From the NCBI RefSeq assembly GCF_040939455.1, contig NC_134117.1, positions 65,804,501-65,868,500 on the forward strand: a stretch of 64,000 nt of DNA, read 5' to 3'. The notes under the pieces are model-generated. The model searched no databases. It was not told where the DNA came from and worked only from the letters and a program-made list of their open reading frames with translations. This stretch comes from Microcebus murinus (taxonomy: Eukaryota; Chordata; Mammalia; Primates; Cheirogaleidae). This document shows, piece after piece, positions 11,245 through 21,914 of the stretch. A program made the translations under genes and the position numbers. Numbering within the stretch: position 1 is the first letter of the stretch; the number at the start of each line of letters is the position of its first letter.

Positions 11245-11712
11245 CTTTCTGGCTTTTTTTCTCCCCCCAGTTAGAATGGTTTTTATTAAAAAGTCCATAA
11301 ACATTTACCAATTTTTAGACTAAGATTTAGAAGTGTTAAGTATCTTCGATAAGATCACATAGAGGGCATTACATGAAATACATTACCCGAATAAACAAAA
11401 TATATTTCATTCTAGTATGAATATAAAAGAATATGTAGGAATCACACAAAACAGCAAGCCAAAAAAAGTAAATTTGATGGTTCAGGTTGCAGTTAATAAT
11501 TGACTTAGACTAGTTTCATAGTTATTAAAATGGTTACATTAATAATTTTTAAATGGTGGCTATTTGGTAGTTTCTTCCAGGAAATAATTCTTCTCTTCTG
11601 TTAAAATATTCAAATATATTCAAAATTCAAATATGTACGAAACCTCTAAAATATATATCTCACTGTATTTAACCATATAATAACTGCTGTAGATTTTTAT
11701 ATATATATATAT

Positions 11713-12036
11713 TTTTTGAGACAGAGTCTCACTTTGTTGCCCAGGCTAGAGTGAGTGCCGTGGCATCAGCCTAGCTCACAGCAACCTCAAACTCCTGGGC
11801 TCAAGCGATCCTCCTGCCTCAGCCTCCCGATTAGCTGGGATTACAGGCATGTGCCACTATGCCTGGCTAATTTTTTCTATATACATATTAGTTGGCCAAT
11901 TAATTTCTTTCTATTTATAGTAGATACGGGTCTCGCTCTTGCTCAGGCTGGTTTCGAACTCCTGACTTTGAGGAATCTGCCCGCCTCAGCCTCCCAGAGT
12001 GCTAGGATTACAGGTGTGAGCCACCATGCCCAGCCT
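11713..12036 (-). mobile_element. Alu SINE, strepsirrhine type, full dimer
   Basis: Minus-strand copy with both arms and the 'ttaattggcc' bearing linker typical of lemur/galago Alus (seen here as ggccaattaatttctttc at 11894-11911). The A-tail is at the left, extended by a (TA)n at 11700-11712. It is non-coding; the SINE carries an internal RNA polymerase III promoter in its left arm. It lies inside the chimeric retrocopy described for 11259-12174. Confidence 0.93.
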
Positions 12037-12037
12037 A

Positions 12038-12174
12038 AAAATTTTTTTTTTATTTCAGCATATTACAGGGGTACAAATGTTTAGGTTACATATATTGCCG
12101 TTGCCTCACTAGAGTTAGAGTTTCAAGGGTGTCCATCCCCCAGACAGTGTGCACTGTACCCATTAGGTGTGTAT
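12038..12174 (-). mobile_element. L1 3' UTR fragment, strepsirrhine type, 5'-truncated
   Basis: On the minus strand the sequence ends 'cccctgtaatatgctga' plus 'aataaaaaaaaa', an L1 terminus that occurs again on the plus strand at 29285-29578. The two share 'cacacccattaggtgtgaat' like text. Only about 135 bases remain before the target duplication at 12175. Confidence 0.75.
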
Positions 12175-12340
12175 CTTTCTGGCTTTTTCTCTATGAATTT
12201 TTTCGTATTGTTGATCTCATGCCATGAATACAAAATTGTGTCTTTTATTATTATTGTTTGTTGTGATTATGAGCATTTACTTCCATGCCCATGAGGTATG
12301 ACTTTTAAGGACTCCTTAATATTCTATTTCTGAATGAGCC
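12175..12340 (+). mobile_element. L1ME-type LINE 3' UTR, downstream half
   Basis: Continuation of the fragment at 11128-11244. 'ggctttttctctatgaattt' and 'taatattctatttctgaatg' correspond to the L1ME 'tctttttctatgcat' and 'tattccattgtatgg' positions. The first 14 bases are the duplicated target site. Confidence 0.6.
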
Positions 12341-13490
12341 ACAGTTTGCTGAATTGCACAATTTGTTTCAGGGCTAGATTTTAAGCATGTCCACAGCACT
12401 GCCACTACTCTTGGGCCATGAATAAGGGGCAGTAGTGGCTGGGACCCACAAGCTTGATTCAGGTACTGGGCACAGGGGGCATGCATAGAGGTGGCCCCAG
12501 GGCCCTGCAGCCTCTGGGACATGGTGGTTGTGACTGAGAATGAGACTAGCTGAAAGGGCTGGCACAGGAAAAGGCCCGAGTCTGGGCTGCAGGAGGATGT
12601 AGGTATCCATTCCGTTTGCCTCTTTTACTGGTTGCAACACTTTTACCAAGTTATCCAAGCCTGCCAGACTTCAGTTTTTTTCTCTAAAAAAAGGGGTGAT
12701 AAGTAACTGACACAAAGGATTGTACTAAAAACAAACTATATAGTGGGCTACATGGAATATATAACATGTAGTATTTAAACACATAAACTAAATATACAAG
12801 AAAGATGTAATGTGTGCCACATATAATTTTATCCTATATAATATATGATATAGAAAATACTGTATAGGCTATGGGAAATGGAAGTAACTTAAGTGAGAGA
12901 ATGTACAAAGGCCTCAGAAAGGCATCTGGTACAAGAAATACATCCTAATACCTGTTTGAACGAGGATTGCTCCTTTTTGACTCAGCTGAAATAGATGCGG
13001 GGATGAGCTTGGTTGGAATCATCACTGTTTTGTGGACCAGACTGAACAGAGGAGAAAGGACGAGAGAGGCCGTGGCAGTGGGCTGGGCAGTGCCTGACCT
13101 CTCCTGGCCATTCCCGTGCAGAGCTACACCAAGCTCTCAGCCGCCCTTGTTGAGCAGGGAGAAGATTTCATGGTTTTTCCCAAGTTCTGCAAACCTTTGA
13201 CATCTCATTTCATTTTCTAACAGGCTATTCTATTAATAAAAGAAGACATTGTGGTTTTGTGTTTTACTTTTGGCTCTCTAAATTGCAGGAAAAGCTTCGC
13301 CTGTATCAGCTTCTGCCTTGTGGCAGAGGTGCAAGGTTGCCCTGATGCATGCTGGAGGGACTATCTGGAAAATAAACAGTGTGCACTGAAGCTCTCAGCG
13401 GAGTGTTGGCATTCAGGGATTTAAAAAGATTCCACCTGAGGAGTGGGCACTTGGGAAGAGCTGGGCTTGGGGATGGTTAGAGGTATGGCC
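12341..13490. other. Anonymous non-coding sequence
   Basis: No gene or named repeat is seen. The 12700-12880 part is very AT-rich. A short (T)n(A)n stretch lies at 12675-12695. Confidence 0.55.
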
Positions 13491-13645
13491 CGAATTATAG
13501 CTTCCTCGCCTATTTCTGTTATGTCATTGAACAATTCTCTTATCCTTTCTGTAGAATGGGTACAACACCACCCAGAGGGCAAGGCTTTTGTTGTGAGAAC
13601 TAAATAAGATCACATATGTAACATATCTAGGACAATTCCCTTCTC
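13491..13645 (+). mobile_element. MIR SINE
   Basis: 'tgtcattgaacaattctctt', 'tctgtagaatgggtacaaca' and 'gttgtgagaactaaataaga' match the ordered MIR core ('gtgaccttgggcaagt', 'ctgtaaaatggggata', 'ttgtgaggattaaatgag'). It is diverged and its 5' tRNA-like head is missing. Confidence 0.75.
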
Positions 13646-13695
13646 ATTTCCTCCTTTCTCTGCCTAAGGGACACGTTCTTGCCTCATCACCACTA

Positions 13696-14040
13696 AGCTC
13701 TCATGCAAACACAACATGCGTACACAGACACACATATGCCCTAAATGCATGTATACACAGCATGCTAACACATATGGCCATGCACATACGTGCGCACAGA
13801 CACATGCACAAGCACACACAGGCATGCACACAAAGGCACGTATATACACTCAATGTATGCATACACAGACATGAGCACACACAGCCACATGTACACATGC
13901 AGGCACACATGCAGGCATGTGCACAAGGACAAACATGCACAGACACAAGCATGCATTTAAAGGCTCACATACACATGCACACATGAGCACATACACATAC
14001 ATACTTATGCATACACACATATATGCACCCACACCCACAT
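13696..14040. repeat. CA/CATG-rich degenerate array
   Basis: About 345 bases of short variable units such as acacatgcac, aggcatg and catacac. It is similar in character to 6186-6600 but with more G. Frames rich in H, M and C over it are artefacts. Confidence 0.88.
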
Positions 14041-14049
14041 TGATCCATT

Positions 14050-14345
14050 CAGTGCCCTGAACATGCCATGCATTTTCACATTTGTGTGCCTTTGAAAGCA
14101 TTCTTTCCTCATAGGAAAATATCTCCAGTTCTTCACCTAGAAAATGCCTCCTCATCTTGTATGATCCACACCAAATGTCACATCTTCTGTGAGGCATTTC
14201 CCAGCTTTCCTAGACAGAACTATCAGCTCCTTCTTCATTTCCCCGGGAAACGGTGAGCTGGTCGAAGGGACATATGTCTTACTCATCTTTGGATCCCCAA
14301 CATCCGACACAGAGTTGGGGCTCCTGAAATGATTGCCGAATGCTG
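14050..14345 (+). mobile_element. L2 LINE 3' end
   Basis: 'cacaccaaatgtcacatctt' with 'ctgtgaggcatttcccagct', then 'ggtgagctggtcgaagggac' and 'aacatccgacacagagttgg', reproduce in order the end of the L2 open reading frame and its short 3' UTR. The end 'gattgccgaatgctga' fits the L2 terminus. It is an ancient non-LTR element and inactive. Confidence 0.8.
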
Positions 14346-14725
14346 AAAAGGCAGGGACAGACTCTACTCCATCAGATTCCGCAGTCTGTGATCCCCTCGA
14401 AGAGGTTTGAGAGCCCGTTTCTGGGGGACAAGTGCTGTTTTAGAAGCACTTGGAGGGGAGACAGGTGCCTTGCAGAAGGCGGAGTCAAGGCTACAACAGG
14501 CGGAAGGAAAGCAGCGGAGAGGGAAGGAAGCTCTCTGTGCACACGATCCTGCCAGCCCAGCTCTGCCTGGAGCCAAGTGCACAGCCTGGGTGGGGGAGAG
14601 AGACCTAGTAAGTAGGAAATGCTGTGCCAGGTGTCCTCTGAGGGTGAGAGAGGAGATCTGTCCCCCGAAGATGGGGGACCTGGCAGGTGGGGGATGGGGA
14701 GGGCATGGGGTGATAAGCTAGAAGG
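14346..14725. other. Anonymous non-coding sequence
   Basis: GC-rich, purine-rich on the plus strand, with no recognisable element. The overlapping frames have no domain. Confidence 0.5.
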
Positions 14726-15316
14726 CCCAATTAGAGGCTCTCGAAGGTTTTGGCCTCAGGCCCTCTTTACATTTTTAAAAATTATTGGAGACCCCAAAGA
14801 GGTTTTTTGATGTGGGTTATATGTGTCCATATTTACCATATTATAAATTAGAACTGAGAAATTTCAAATATATTTATGAATCATTTAAAATAAAACAATA
14901 AATTCATTACTTGTGAAAACATTTAAGAATAACTATTTTCTAATTCCAGAAATTGATGTGAAGAGTGGCATTTCATATTTTTTCAACTTTTCTTAATGTG
15001 TGGCTTGACAGAAGACAGGTTTTCCATCTCCAGCTTTGCATTCAATTGAATAGATTCAAATTCAATAGATTCAAACCTACCTTTTCATCATTCAACAATC
15101 ATTTCAGAGTCCCCTTCAATCCGTTTGCATTCAATCTGTTGTGATATCTCACGTCAGACCCCCTCTGGAAAACTAGTGTACGCTCATGCAAGAATGAGAG
15201 TGGGGAAGCCAAGTTGTACCTTGGCATTACTGTGAAAATCGATTTCACTTCAGGGATCCCTGAAAGCATCATGGATACCTTCATGGGTCGCTGAACCAAA
15301 GTTTGAGAACCATTAG
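14726..15316 (+). mobile_element. hAT-type DNA transposon, non-autonomous
   Basis: The ends are imperfect inverted repeats: 'ggctctcgaaggttttggcc' on the left and, reverse-complemented, 'ggttctcaaactttggttca' on the right. The interior contains 'attattggagaccccaaaga' and 'catttttaaaaattattgga', which I recall from Charlie-like hAT elements. No transposase frame remains. Orientation is assigned from the accented left-end text and could be reversed. Confidence 0.7.
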
Positions 15317-15594
15317 ATAAAATAGCATAAAAGTCCTGGTATTTAACTATTTCCTTTTCAGGTGGAGTGGGCAGCTTCCAGTCCCGTCCCCCATCTGCTT
15401 CGTATGATGATAACTTGCATCATTATCTCTTTCATTACAAAAATTCATTGAAGTAGAAAAATTAGAAAAGAAAAAAGAAAAATGACACAAATGAGTACTC
15501 TAGTCCTCTCTCCTACTGACAGCCCCTGCTGACGCTGGGCGGCTGTCCCTCCAGGCTTTGATCTGTGCATACAGTGCACGCCTTGTCTTTGCCA

Positions 15595-16100
15595 GATTAT
15601 TTCCTTTTAAATACAACTTCATCATGTGACTCTCAGCTATTGAATAAAGTGAACTCTTTATTCTGGCATTTGAGGCTCTATCTTTCCAGACTTGTCTTCT
15701 ACCTTTTCCCCCTCTGTGCCCCACCCCCACTCTAGCCTCTCCACCACTGAAGCCGCACAAACTGCCCCACGCTGTGACAGCCATCTCCCCGCTCAGCACT
15801 CCGTCTCGTCTCCCAATGGAATCTGTCCTGTGAAGCTCAGAGATTCCGACTTGCTCCTTCCCCACTTTACTTCTATGCTAACGCCAAAGTATCCCTTGCG
15901 ATTCTGACTCAGTGTCACTTCTGAAGTCTACCTTGTCCTCAGGCTGTTTGTCCCTCCCGCCCCTGTGCTCTCGCAGCGGTTATCCATACCCTAATCGGCA
16001 CTTTGCTCACAGTATTGTCATGGTCTGCATTGCTTCTTGTTAACCCGGTCCCGGAGCTGCCCATGGTATCACATACAGAGTATTGCTGACTGGGTTGACC

Positions 16101-16135
<35 letters not shown>

Positions 16136-16240
16136 TCTATGGGAGGTCAGAATCTGTGCATTGTCTGTATCAACCCTGTGTATGCGTGTTGTTGGTTGGG
16201 TGTCCTGCTAAACCGCGAGCCCTCTGCAGACAGGGTCCAC
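15595..16240 (+). mobile_element. L2 LINE 3' region, with inserted (TG)n
   Basis: 'atcatgtgactctcagctat' like text, 'ggcatttgaggctctatctt' and 'cccacgctgtgacagccatc', then 'gcggttatccataccctaat' and 'accgcgagccctctgcagac', follow the L2 order (atcatgtcactcccctgc, gcattcaaggcc, tagcacttatcac, gtgagctccttgag). A (TG)n tract interrupts the end. It is inactive. Confidence 0.65.
16103..16132. repeat. (GT)n microsatellite
   Basis: A 30-base uninterrupted alternating GT run inside the L2 fragment. Confidence 0.97.
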
Positions 16241-17433
16241 ACGGAACTGATCTACTCCCACCTGCAGGGCTGGGAAAAGCTCCTTCCTGGTAGGGCTCCT
16301 TCTGCCCTGGCCCTGGATGCTTGGAGCAGGCAGCATTGTAGACCACAAGATGTCACTGTTGTCTCAGCTACAGAGGACCGGCCAGTGCCGAGGCTCCCAC
16401 TTCTTGCCTGGTGCTGGCAGAGCTGGGCGCTCCCAGGAGCTGAAGGCTTAGACAAACACTCCTCCCAGCTGCAGGCTGATCTAGGGGAACGTGAGCTGCG
16501 GGGTGAAGACGGAACTCCATCAAGAGGAAGGCGTGGGATGGGGGCAAGCCAGTGAGTGGTCTCAGGCTGCATTTGAGGCGGGAGATGGGTTAGCAAAGTC
16601 GGAAGAAATATAGAAAGGCCGCTTATTATCCTGCCACATGTCCAGTTGAAATCATTGTAGGGTCAGAAAGGGTTGGGCAGAGCCATATTTAAACTAAATG
16701 CATCTTTCTCTGTGTTATCTTTTGTCCTATCTTGAAATCCAGCAGCTAACAGAGAGAGGGCCCAATACATTCCTTGTTGATCATGGGGCTTCTTAAGGTA
16801 CAGAGGCAACTGGTCTTTCTGGGGGTCCTCAGGGGGTTGCTGTCCTCAGCTCTGGCCTTCCGTCTCAGAGCAGGTCAGCCAACAGATCCAGGGCACTGAA
16901 GGAGCAGGATCCCTACTGGCGATGGTGCCGGAGCTCCCGAGTTTTTGCGACCAGCATGGAATGTTGCAAGGGTTCTGGGCAGGAGATCACAGTGGGCGAA
17001 GCTGTCCTGTCTCTGTCTCATAATGGCTTGAAAACCCAGGTGAGACACGTGCTTCTCTAAGCCTCCAAACCTCAGACTTTCCATTTTCTCCCAGATGGGC
17101 TGCCTGGGTTAGCAACGAGCCACCTGCTCCCCAAGGGTGTGGCTTCTGCATATGGCCTCCTTCTATTTCCATGGCGAGCGATTAGACAGCTGCCTTCACG
17201 TAGTAGTGTGTTCTCACACGACCTAGTCATAAATATCATAGTGGCCAAAACAGCATCCGTGTTCTCACTGATGTTCTACTATTTATTAAATCATAGTTAA
17301 GGTTAGGATTACTTCAAAAGCTGTTTTTTATTTTGAATGGAAAAAAAGTAATTTCCAGTAAATCTGTTCATTTTCCTTGAATTTATTCTTAGCAATAATT
17401 TTGCTGGTCTGGATGCTCTCTGTGGGCTCTTTT
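16241..17433. other. Anonymous non-coding sequence
   Basis: No gene or named repeat is seen. The plus-strand frame over 16037-16555 (172 codons) starts in L2 and crosses the (GT)n tract, with a run of alternating V and C residues, so it is not a credible gene. Confidence 0.55.
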
Positions 17434-17450
17434 GATTCTATTCTGGATTT

Positions 17451-17752
17451 TTTTTTTTTTTTTTTTTTGAAACAGAGTCTCACTGTGTTGCCTGGGCTAG
17501 AGTGCCGTGGTGTCAGCCTAGCTCACAGCAACCTCAAACTCCTGGGCTCAAGCAATCCTTCTGCCTCAGCCTCCCGAGTAGCTGGTACTACAGGCATGTG
17601 CCACCATGCCTAGCTAAGTTTTTCTATATATTTTTAGTTGGCCAATTAATTTCTTTCTATATTTAATAGACACAGGGTCTCACTCTTGCTCAGGCTGGAT
17701 TTGAACTCCTGACTTTGAGCTATCCACCCACCTCGGCCTCCCAGAGTGCTAG
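17451..17752 (-). mobile_element. Alu SINE, strepsirrhine type, 5'-truncated, with target duplication
   Basis: A minus-strand dimer with a T-run (A-tail) at 17451-17468, the diagnostic 'ggccaattaatttctttc' linker and a left arm that stops at 'agtgctag'. The last ~25 bases of the Alu head are missing. A 17-bp perfect direct repeat, gattctattctggattt, flanks it at 17434-17450 and 17753-17769. The 5' truncation is therefore an original insertion feature, not a later deletion. Confidence 0.95.
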
Positions 17753-17770
17753 GATTCTATTCTGGATTTT

Positions 17771-18471
17771 AATGGGATGTTCTCCAGAAAGCTTAGCACC
17801 TCAAGGTCTTACATCTTGTGATCTTTGTGTAGACATTGTTGAAAGTATTGTCTTCATAATGAAATCTAAGTTGATTGTATTATTTAATATCTTCTAAAGG
17901 CATCATGGATGACTTAATGATTTTTTGAAATTAAACCTAAGAAGAAAAACCCACACAATTATTTGTAATTCACTAGATGGTAGAATCTGGGATCTGCCGA
18001 AGCAAGAGTTTCCCTTTAAAATGTTGAAAAAAAAAACATTTCAATGCAAAATCAATAAAGTATATGACAGTAATGAAAAGATGAATAATGATCTGAAACA
18101 GCCCCTTCCCTCTCAGTCAATGTTATACAAAAGTGTTGAAAGCATCTCAAATTTTACTTGACTTTAAGGTCAAAGTTGGGATTGGGAATGGGTAGAACAA
18201 TTGTGGCAGAGGGAAGACGCTATGCTTACTGAGGACTCACTGGGCCGGGTACTGCGTAGGGCACTCAGGATCCCCAGTTGTTTGCAATATCTTTGAAGTG
18301 TGAATATATGGACTTAGCGCCCTGCTGCTGCTCCCATCCTCTTAGTCAGTTAGGGTGTCAGTGCCCCATGTCATGTCTTTGCAGCCCCAGCTGAACTGGG
18401 GAAGAGGTGAGCCCAAGAAGCTTGCAGGAGACTAGACTAAAGATCATAGTACCATAGTGGCACTCGCATGT
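17771..18471. other. Anonymous, AT-rich non-coding sequence
   Basis: No element is recognised. A small frame at 17925-18161 (78 codons) contains an A-run and many lysines and has no recognisable domain. Confidence 0.5.
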
Positions 18472-18725
18472 CACTCATTTACATGCCAGTTGTTCTTCTG
18501 AGTAGTCTAGTAATATTAATCTATTATGTTCTTACAATAGCCTGTAAGGACAGGTTTACAACTATTACTACTTCCAATTTACAGAGGGGAAAACCATGGC
18601 TCAGAGAGGTTAAGTAAGTTGCTCAAGGTCACACAGCTAGTAAGTATAGTAAGCAGCAGAGCCAGGATTTGAACCTGGGGAGTGCAGCTCCAGAAGCTGT
18701 GCACTTGACCACTCTGCTATGCTGA
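18472..18725 (-). mobile_element. MIR SINE, near full length
   Basis: Reverse-oriented MIR is unusually clear: 'aatttacagaggggaaaacc', 'ggctcagagaggttaagtaa', 'gctcaaggtcacacagctag' and 'gagccaggatttgaacctgg' run in order, and the tRNA-like head 'gaccactctgctatgctg' is present on the right. Confidence 0.93.
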
Positions 18726-18769
18726 GTAGAATGACCCAGTCACCTCTGTGGAGAAAAAGTCCCCAACGA

Positions 18770-20237
18770 TCTGCCATTTATGGAGTATTGTTATAGCAGC
18801 ATGGGGTGGGGGGGGGACTACGACAGAAATTGATACCAAGAAGTCGGGTGTTGACCTGAAAAATGTGGGAGCAGCTTTGCAACTGGGTAATGAATAGAAG
18901 TTTTAAAGTGAATGCTAAAAAAAGCCATCCTTGTTACAAAGTGGCAAAAAACTTGGCCGAATTGTGTTCATGTCCTAGAACTTTGTGGAAGGCAGAATTT
19001 AAGAGCAAAGAAATGGGATATTTGGTGGAAGACATCTCTAGCCAAAGTGTTGAAGGTGCTGCATGGCTTCTCTTGACAGCCAAAATGTGAGAAGAGAGAA
19101 ATAAATTAAAGACAGAATTTATCCTCAAAAGGGAAGCAGAACTCAAAGATTTGGAAAATTCTCAGCCTGGCCACCTAAAGAATTAAAAAGGGTGTTTGGG
19201 AGCGAAGACCAAGGTTGTGGCCAAGTTGGATAAGAAGATAAGCCTGGGTAGAAGAAAGACGTGCTATTCATCCAGGCAATGGAAGAATGTCCCTGAAGGC
19301 ATTTTGGAAATGTTTGAGGCCAGGGTCTTGAGGGAAGAATAGTTTCAAAGGAGGGGCCCAGGCCTGTGGGGCCTTGGGGCTCCCTGCCCAAGGGGACCTC
19401 AAAATTTGCTACCTATAATCCCAATGCAGTGCTCTTTAGCCACTCCAGGTGTGGTCCAGGTTGGGCTTGGGCCACTGCTCTGGAGGGCACAAAGCAGTAA
19501 GTCTTGGTGGTGGCCATGTGGTGTGAACTCCACAGCTGTGCAGAGTGCACAGGCCATGCGGGCCTGGCTGCCTCCACCCAGATTTCAAAGGATGCCTTGG
19601 AGAGCCTCAGGGCCCAGGCAGGGAACTCGCAGGGGTGGGGCCACTTCAAAGACCCTACTAGGGCAATACTTAGTGGAGCATAGGATTGGGGCCAATTCAA
19701 AGAGCCCAGACCTGTAGAGCCACCAGTGTGCAATGCCAGACTGGAAGAGCCACAGGCACCTGACTCCAACCTCTGAGAGCAGTCGCATGGGCTGCACTCA
19801 GCAAAGCCAGGGGGGCAGGGCTGCCTGGAGCCTTGGGGGCCCAACTTCTGCACCACCATGTCCAGAGGCAGTACAGGGAGTCAAAGGAGCTTGTTCTCAA
19901 GCCTCAAGATTTAATATTGTTTGTCCTGTTGGATTTTAGACTTGGAACCAGTTAACCCTTTCTTCTTTCTGTGGAATGGGAATGGCCACCTATGCCTGTG
20001 CCACACTTGTGTTTTGGAAACACATAACTTGCTGGATTTCACAGGCTCACAGCCTGGGGGAATTGGCCTCAGGGTGAATCACACCTTGAGTCTCATCCAT
20101 ATTTGATTCAGATAAAACTCTGGTCCTTAGACTTTTGAGTTGGTGCTGGAATGAGTTAAGACTTTTAGTATTATAGAGATGGGATAAATGTACCTTGCAT
20201 GTCAGAAGGACATGAACTGTGGGGCCCAGAAGCAGCA
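18770..20237 (+). mobile_element. ERVL-MaLR internal region (non-coding)
   Basis: Begins with 'tgataccaagaagtcgggtg' and 'agcagctttgcaactgggta' and ends with 'tttgagttggtgctggaatg' just before the LTR. All are ordered landmarks of MaLR (THE1/MST/MLT1) internal sequence. MaLR elements have lost functional retroviral genes, and no gag- or pol-like frame is visible. A degenerate 5' LTR tail may survive at about 18780-18805. The frames on both strands (up to 148 codons) are incidental. It is an old endogenous retroviral relic, immobile. Confidence 0.8.
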
Positions 20238-20577
20238 TGCTATGATCTGAATGCGTTCCCCAAACTCATGTGTTGAAACTTAGTCACCAATGTGACAGTC
20301 TCAAGAGATGGGACCTTTGGAAGGTGATTAAGTCACAAGGGTGGAGCCTCATGAAAGGAATTAAATGTCTCTAAAAGAGGCTTCACATTGCATTCAGCTC
20401 TTTTTGCCTTCTGTCCCTTCCACCATGTGAGGGTACAGCAGGAGGTGCCACCTTGGAAGCAGAGAGCAGCAGCTCTTGGACTTCCCAGCCTCTAAAGCGG
20501 TGAGAAAATAAATTCTTGTTCTTTGTAAATTACCCAGTCTAGATATTTTATTATAGCAGAAGGAACAAACTAAAACA
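20238..20577 (+). mobile_element. ERVL-MaLR 3' LTR (MST-like)
   Basis: Starts 'tgctatgatctgaatgcgtt' and ends 'ggaacaaactaaaaca', giving TG...CA ends. It contains 'cctttggaaggtgattaagt', 'ccttccaccatgtgagggta' and an 'aaaataaattcttgttcttt' polyadenylation region. It directly follows the matching internal region, so this is the 3' end of one provirus. Confidence 0.85.
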
Positions 20578-21540
20578 AGCATGCACTTGGATTCTGAGGA
20601 ATAGAGATTTTTCCAGAAGGGAAACAGAAGGATTTCTGGTTCTTCCAGATCCCCAGTGGCCCAGGGGGAGCTGGACACACTGTACAGGAGAAGGGCCCGT
20701 ATAACTGTTTAAACCTTTGCACATGCCTGGTGGACCTGCCCTCTCCCACTGTTTTTTTTCTGGTGAAGTTCACAAAATCCAGAGAGAAAGCTGCAAACTT
20801 CAGGGAGGTGTGTGTGGGTGCATGTGCATGTGTGTTGGGTGTGTCAGAAAAGGCAACCTAAGCGGCTGGCATTTTAGTTGCACCTACAGGGATGCACAGG
20901 AGATAACTTGGAGGACTGGAGGAGGATAGGATTGGGGACAGGCAGCAGGGTTAGAGGGTGGGACTGGGAAGAGTCACTTTGTACCAGCAAATGGAGAAAA
21001 TACTGCAGAGTTGTGAGAATGTGGAACAGTTGTATAAGTGTTAGTAATTCAGTGTCAATGATAATATCCAAAAATATATGGTGAGCATGTGTCAAAGATT
21101 GATTTAACACATTACTGAGGGAACCAGCAAGATGGTAAAGCTAGTTCAAAGGAGAGTATGTGAGCCTGAAGCAAATCATCAATAAAAGAAAGAATGCTGG
21201 AATAAGATTGGTGCACTAGATACCAAATGGGTAATGTTGGAATAGCAATAAAGCTATAACCTTTGGCTGTCTTTTCTACTGGACAAAATTCATTTAGATC
21301 TCTACCAAATAAAAATCATTTGCAACTTATCAATATTCCAAAGTTAACATCTCTACTCTGACAGAGTCCTAGTCTTAATCAATAGTAAATAGTAAGTCAA
21401 ACAAAATTACTTTCCCCTAGAACATCAATTAGGTGGGCTTGCTAGACAGTGTACTAAGGTGACATTGACAGGCACTGCAAGACTGTTTGCTTTATTTCTA
21501 AGCTTGACATATATTTTTCTAATTATAAGAAGTCTGAACT
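20578..21540. other. Anonymous non-coding sequence
   Basis: No gene or named repeat is seen. A short GT-rich patch lies at 20808-20842. Confidence 0.5.
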
Positions 21541-21693
21541 AGGGAGTGGTGGACGAGGTGGAAGATGAGGCTGGTGAGGTAGGCAGGTGAGGATGGAGGG
21601 GCTTTGCCTGCTATAGAAAGAAGTGTGGACCTTGTCCTAGTGCAAATCACTGACTAGTTTTGATCAGGGAAGTGATATGACTCATTTCTCCTC
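21541..21693 (-). mobile_element. L2 LINE internal fragment
   Basis: 'gaagatgaggctggtgaggt' with 'ggggctttgcctgctataga', then 'tttgatcagggaagtgatat', matches reverse-complemented L2 coding sequence just upstream of the 'gatcatgtcactcccctgct' position. It stops at the TCCA array. Confidence 0.65.
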
Positions 21694-21914
21694 CCATCCA
21701 TCCATCCATCCATCCATCCATCCATCCATCCATCCTTCCTTCCTTCCTTCCATCCATCCAACCATCCATCCATCTTTTCATCCAACCATCCATCCATCCA
21801 TCCATCCATCCATCCATCCATCCATCCATCCATCCATCCATCCATCCATCCATCCATCTATCCATCCATCCATCCTTCCATCCATCCAACCATCCATCCA
21901 TCCATCTATCCATT
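21694..21914. repeat. (TCCA)n tetranucleotide array
   Basis: About 220 bases of TCCA/CATC units with a few ttcc and aacc variants (21733-21750, 21779-21792, 21873-21895). The array is long and probably polymorphic. All frames over it (for example alternating W, M, D and G) are artefacts. Confidence 0.97.

Larger units (their letters stand above)
11259..12174 (-). mobile_element. Retrotransposed chimeric unit: L1 3' end + Alu + 3' flank
   Basis: The block is flanked by a perfect 14-bp direct repeat, ctttctggcttttt, at 11245-11258 and 12175-12188, and splits an older L1ME tail. Read on the minus strand it runs: truncated strepsirrhine-type L1 3' UTR, A-run, complete Alu, and about 440 bases of AT-rich sequence. 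It ends with AATAAAA (plus-strand ttttatt at 11281-11287), about 20 bases and a short A-tail against the duplication. That is the structure of an L1 insertion with a 3' transduction that used a downstream poly(A) signal. The Alu could have been in the source flank or arrived later. Confidence 0.6.

Noticed and set aside
16037..16555. Plus-strand frame of 172 codons
   Set aside because: It crosses a (GT)n microsatellite (alternating V and C residues) and starts in L2 sequence.
18770..20577. Intact endogenous provirus
   Set aside because: MaLR internal regions lack functional genes, the 5' LTR is not recognisable, and no long retroviral frame is present.
21694..21914. CRISPR-like array
   Set aside because: The unit is four bases with no spacers, and the DNA is plainly mammalian.
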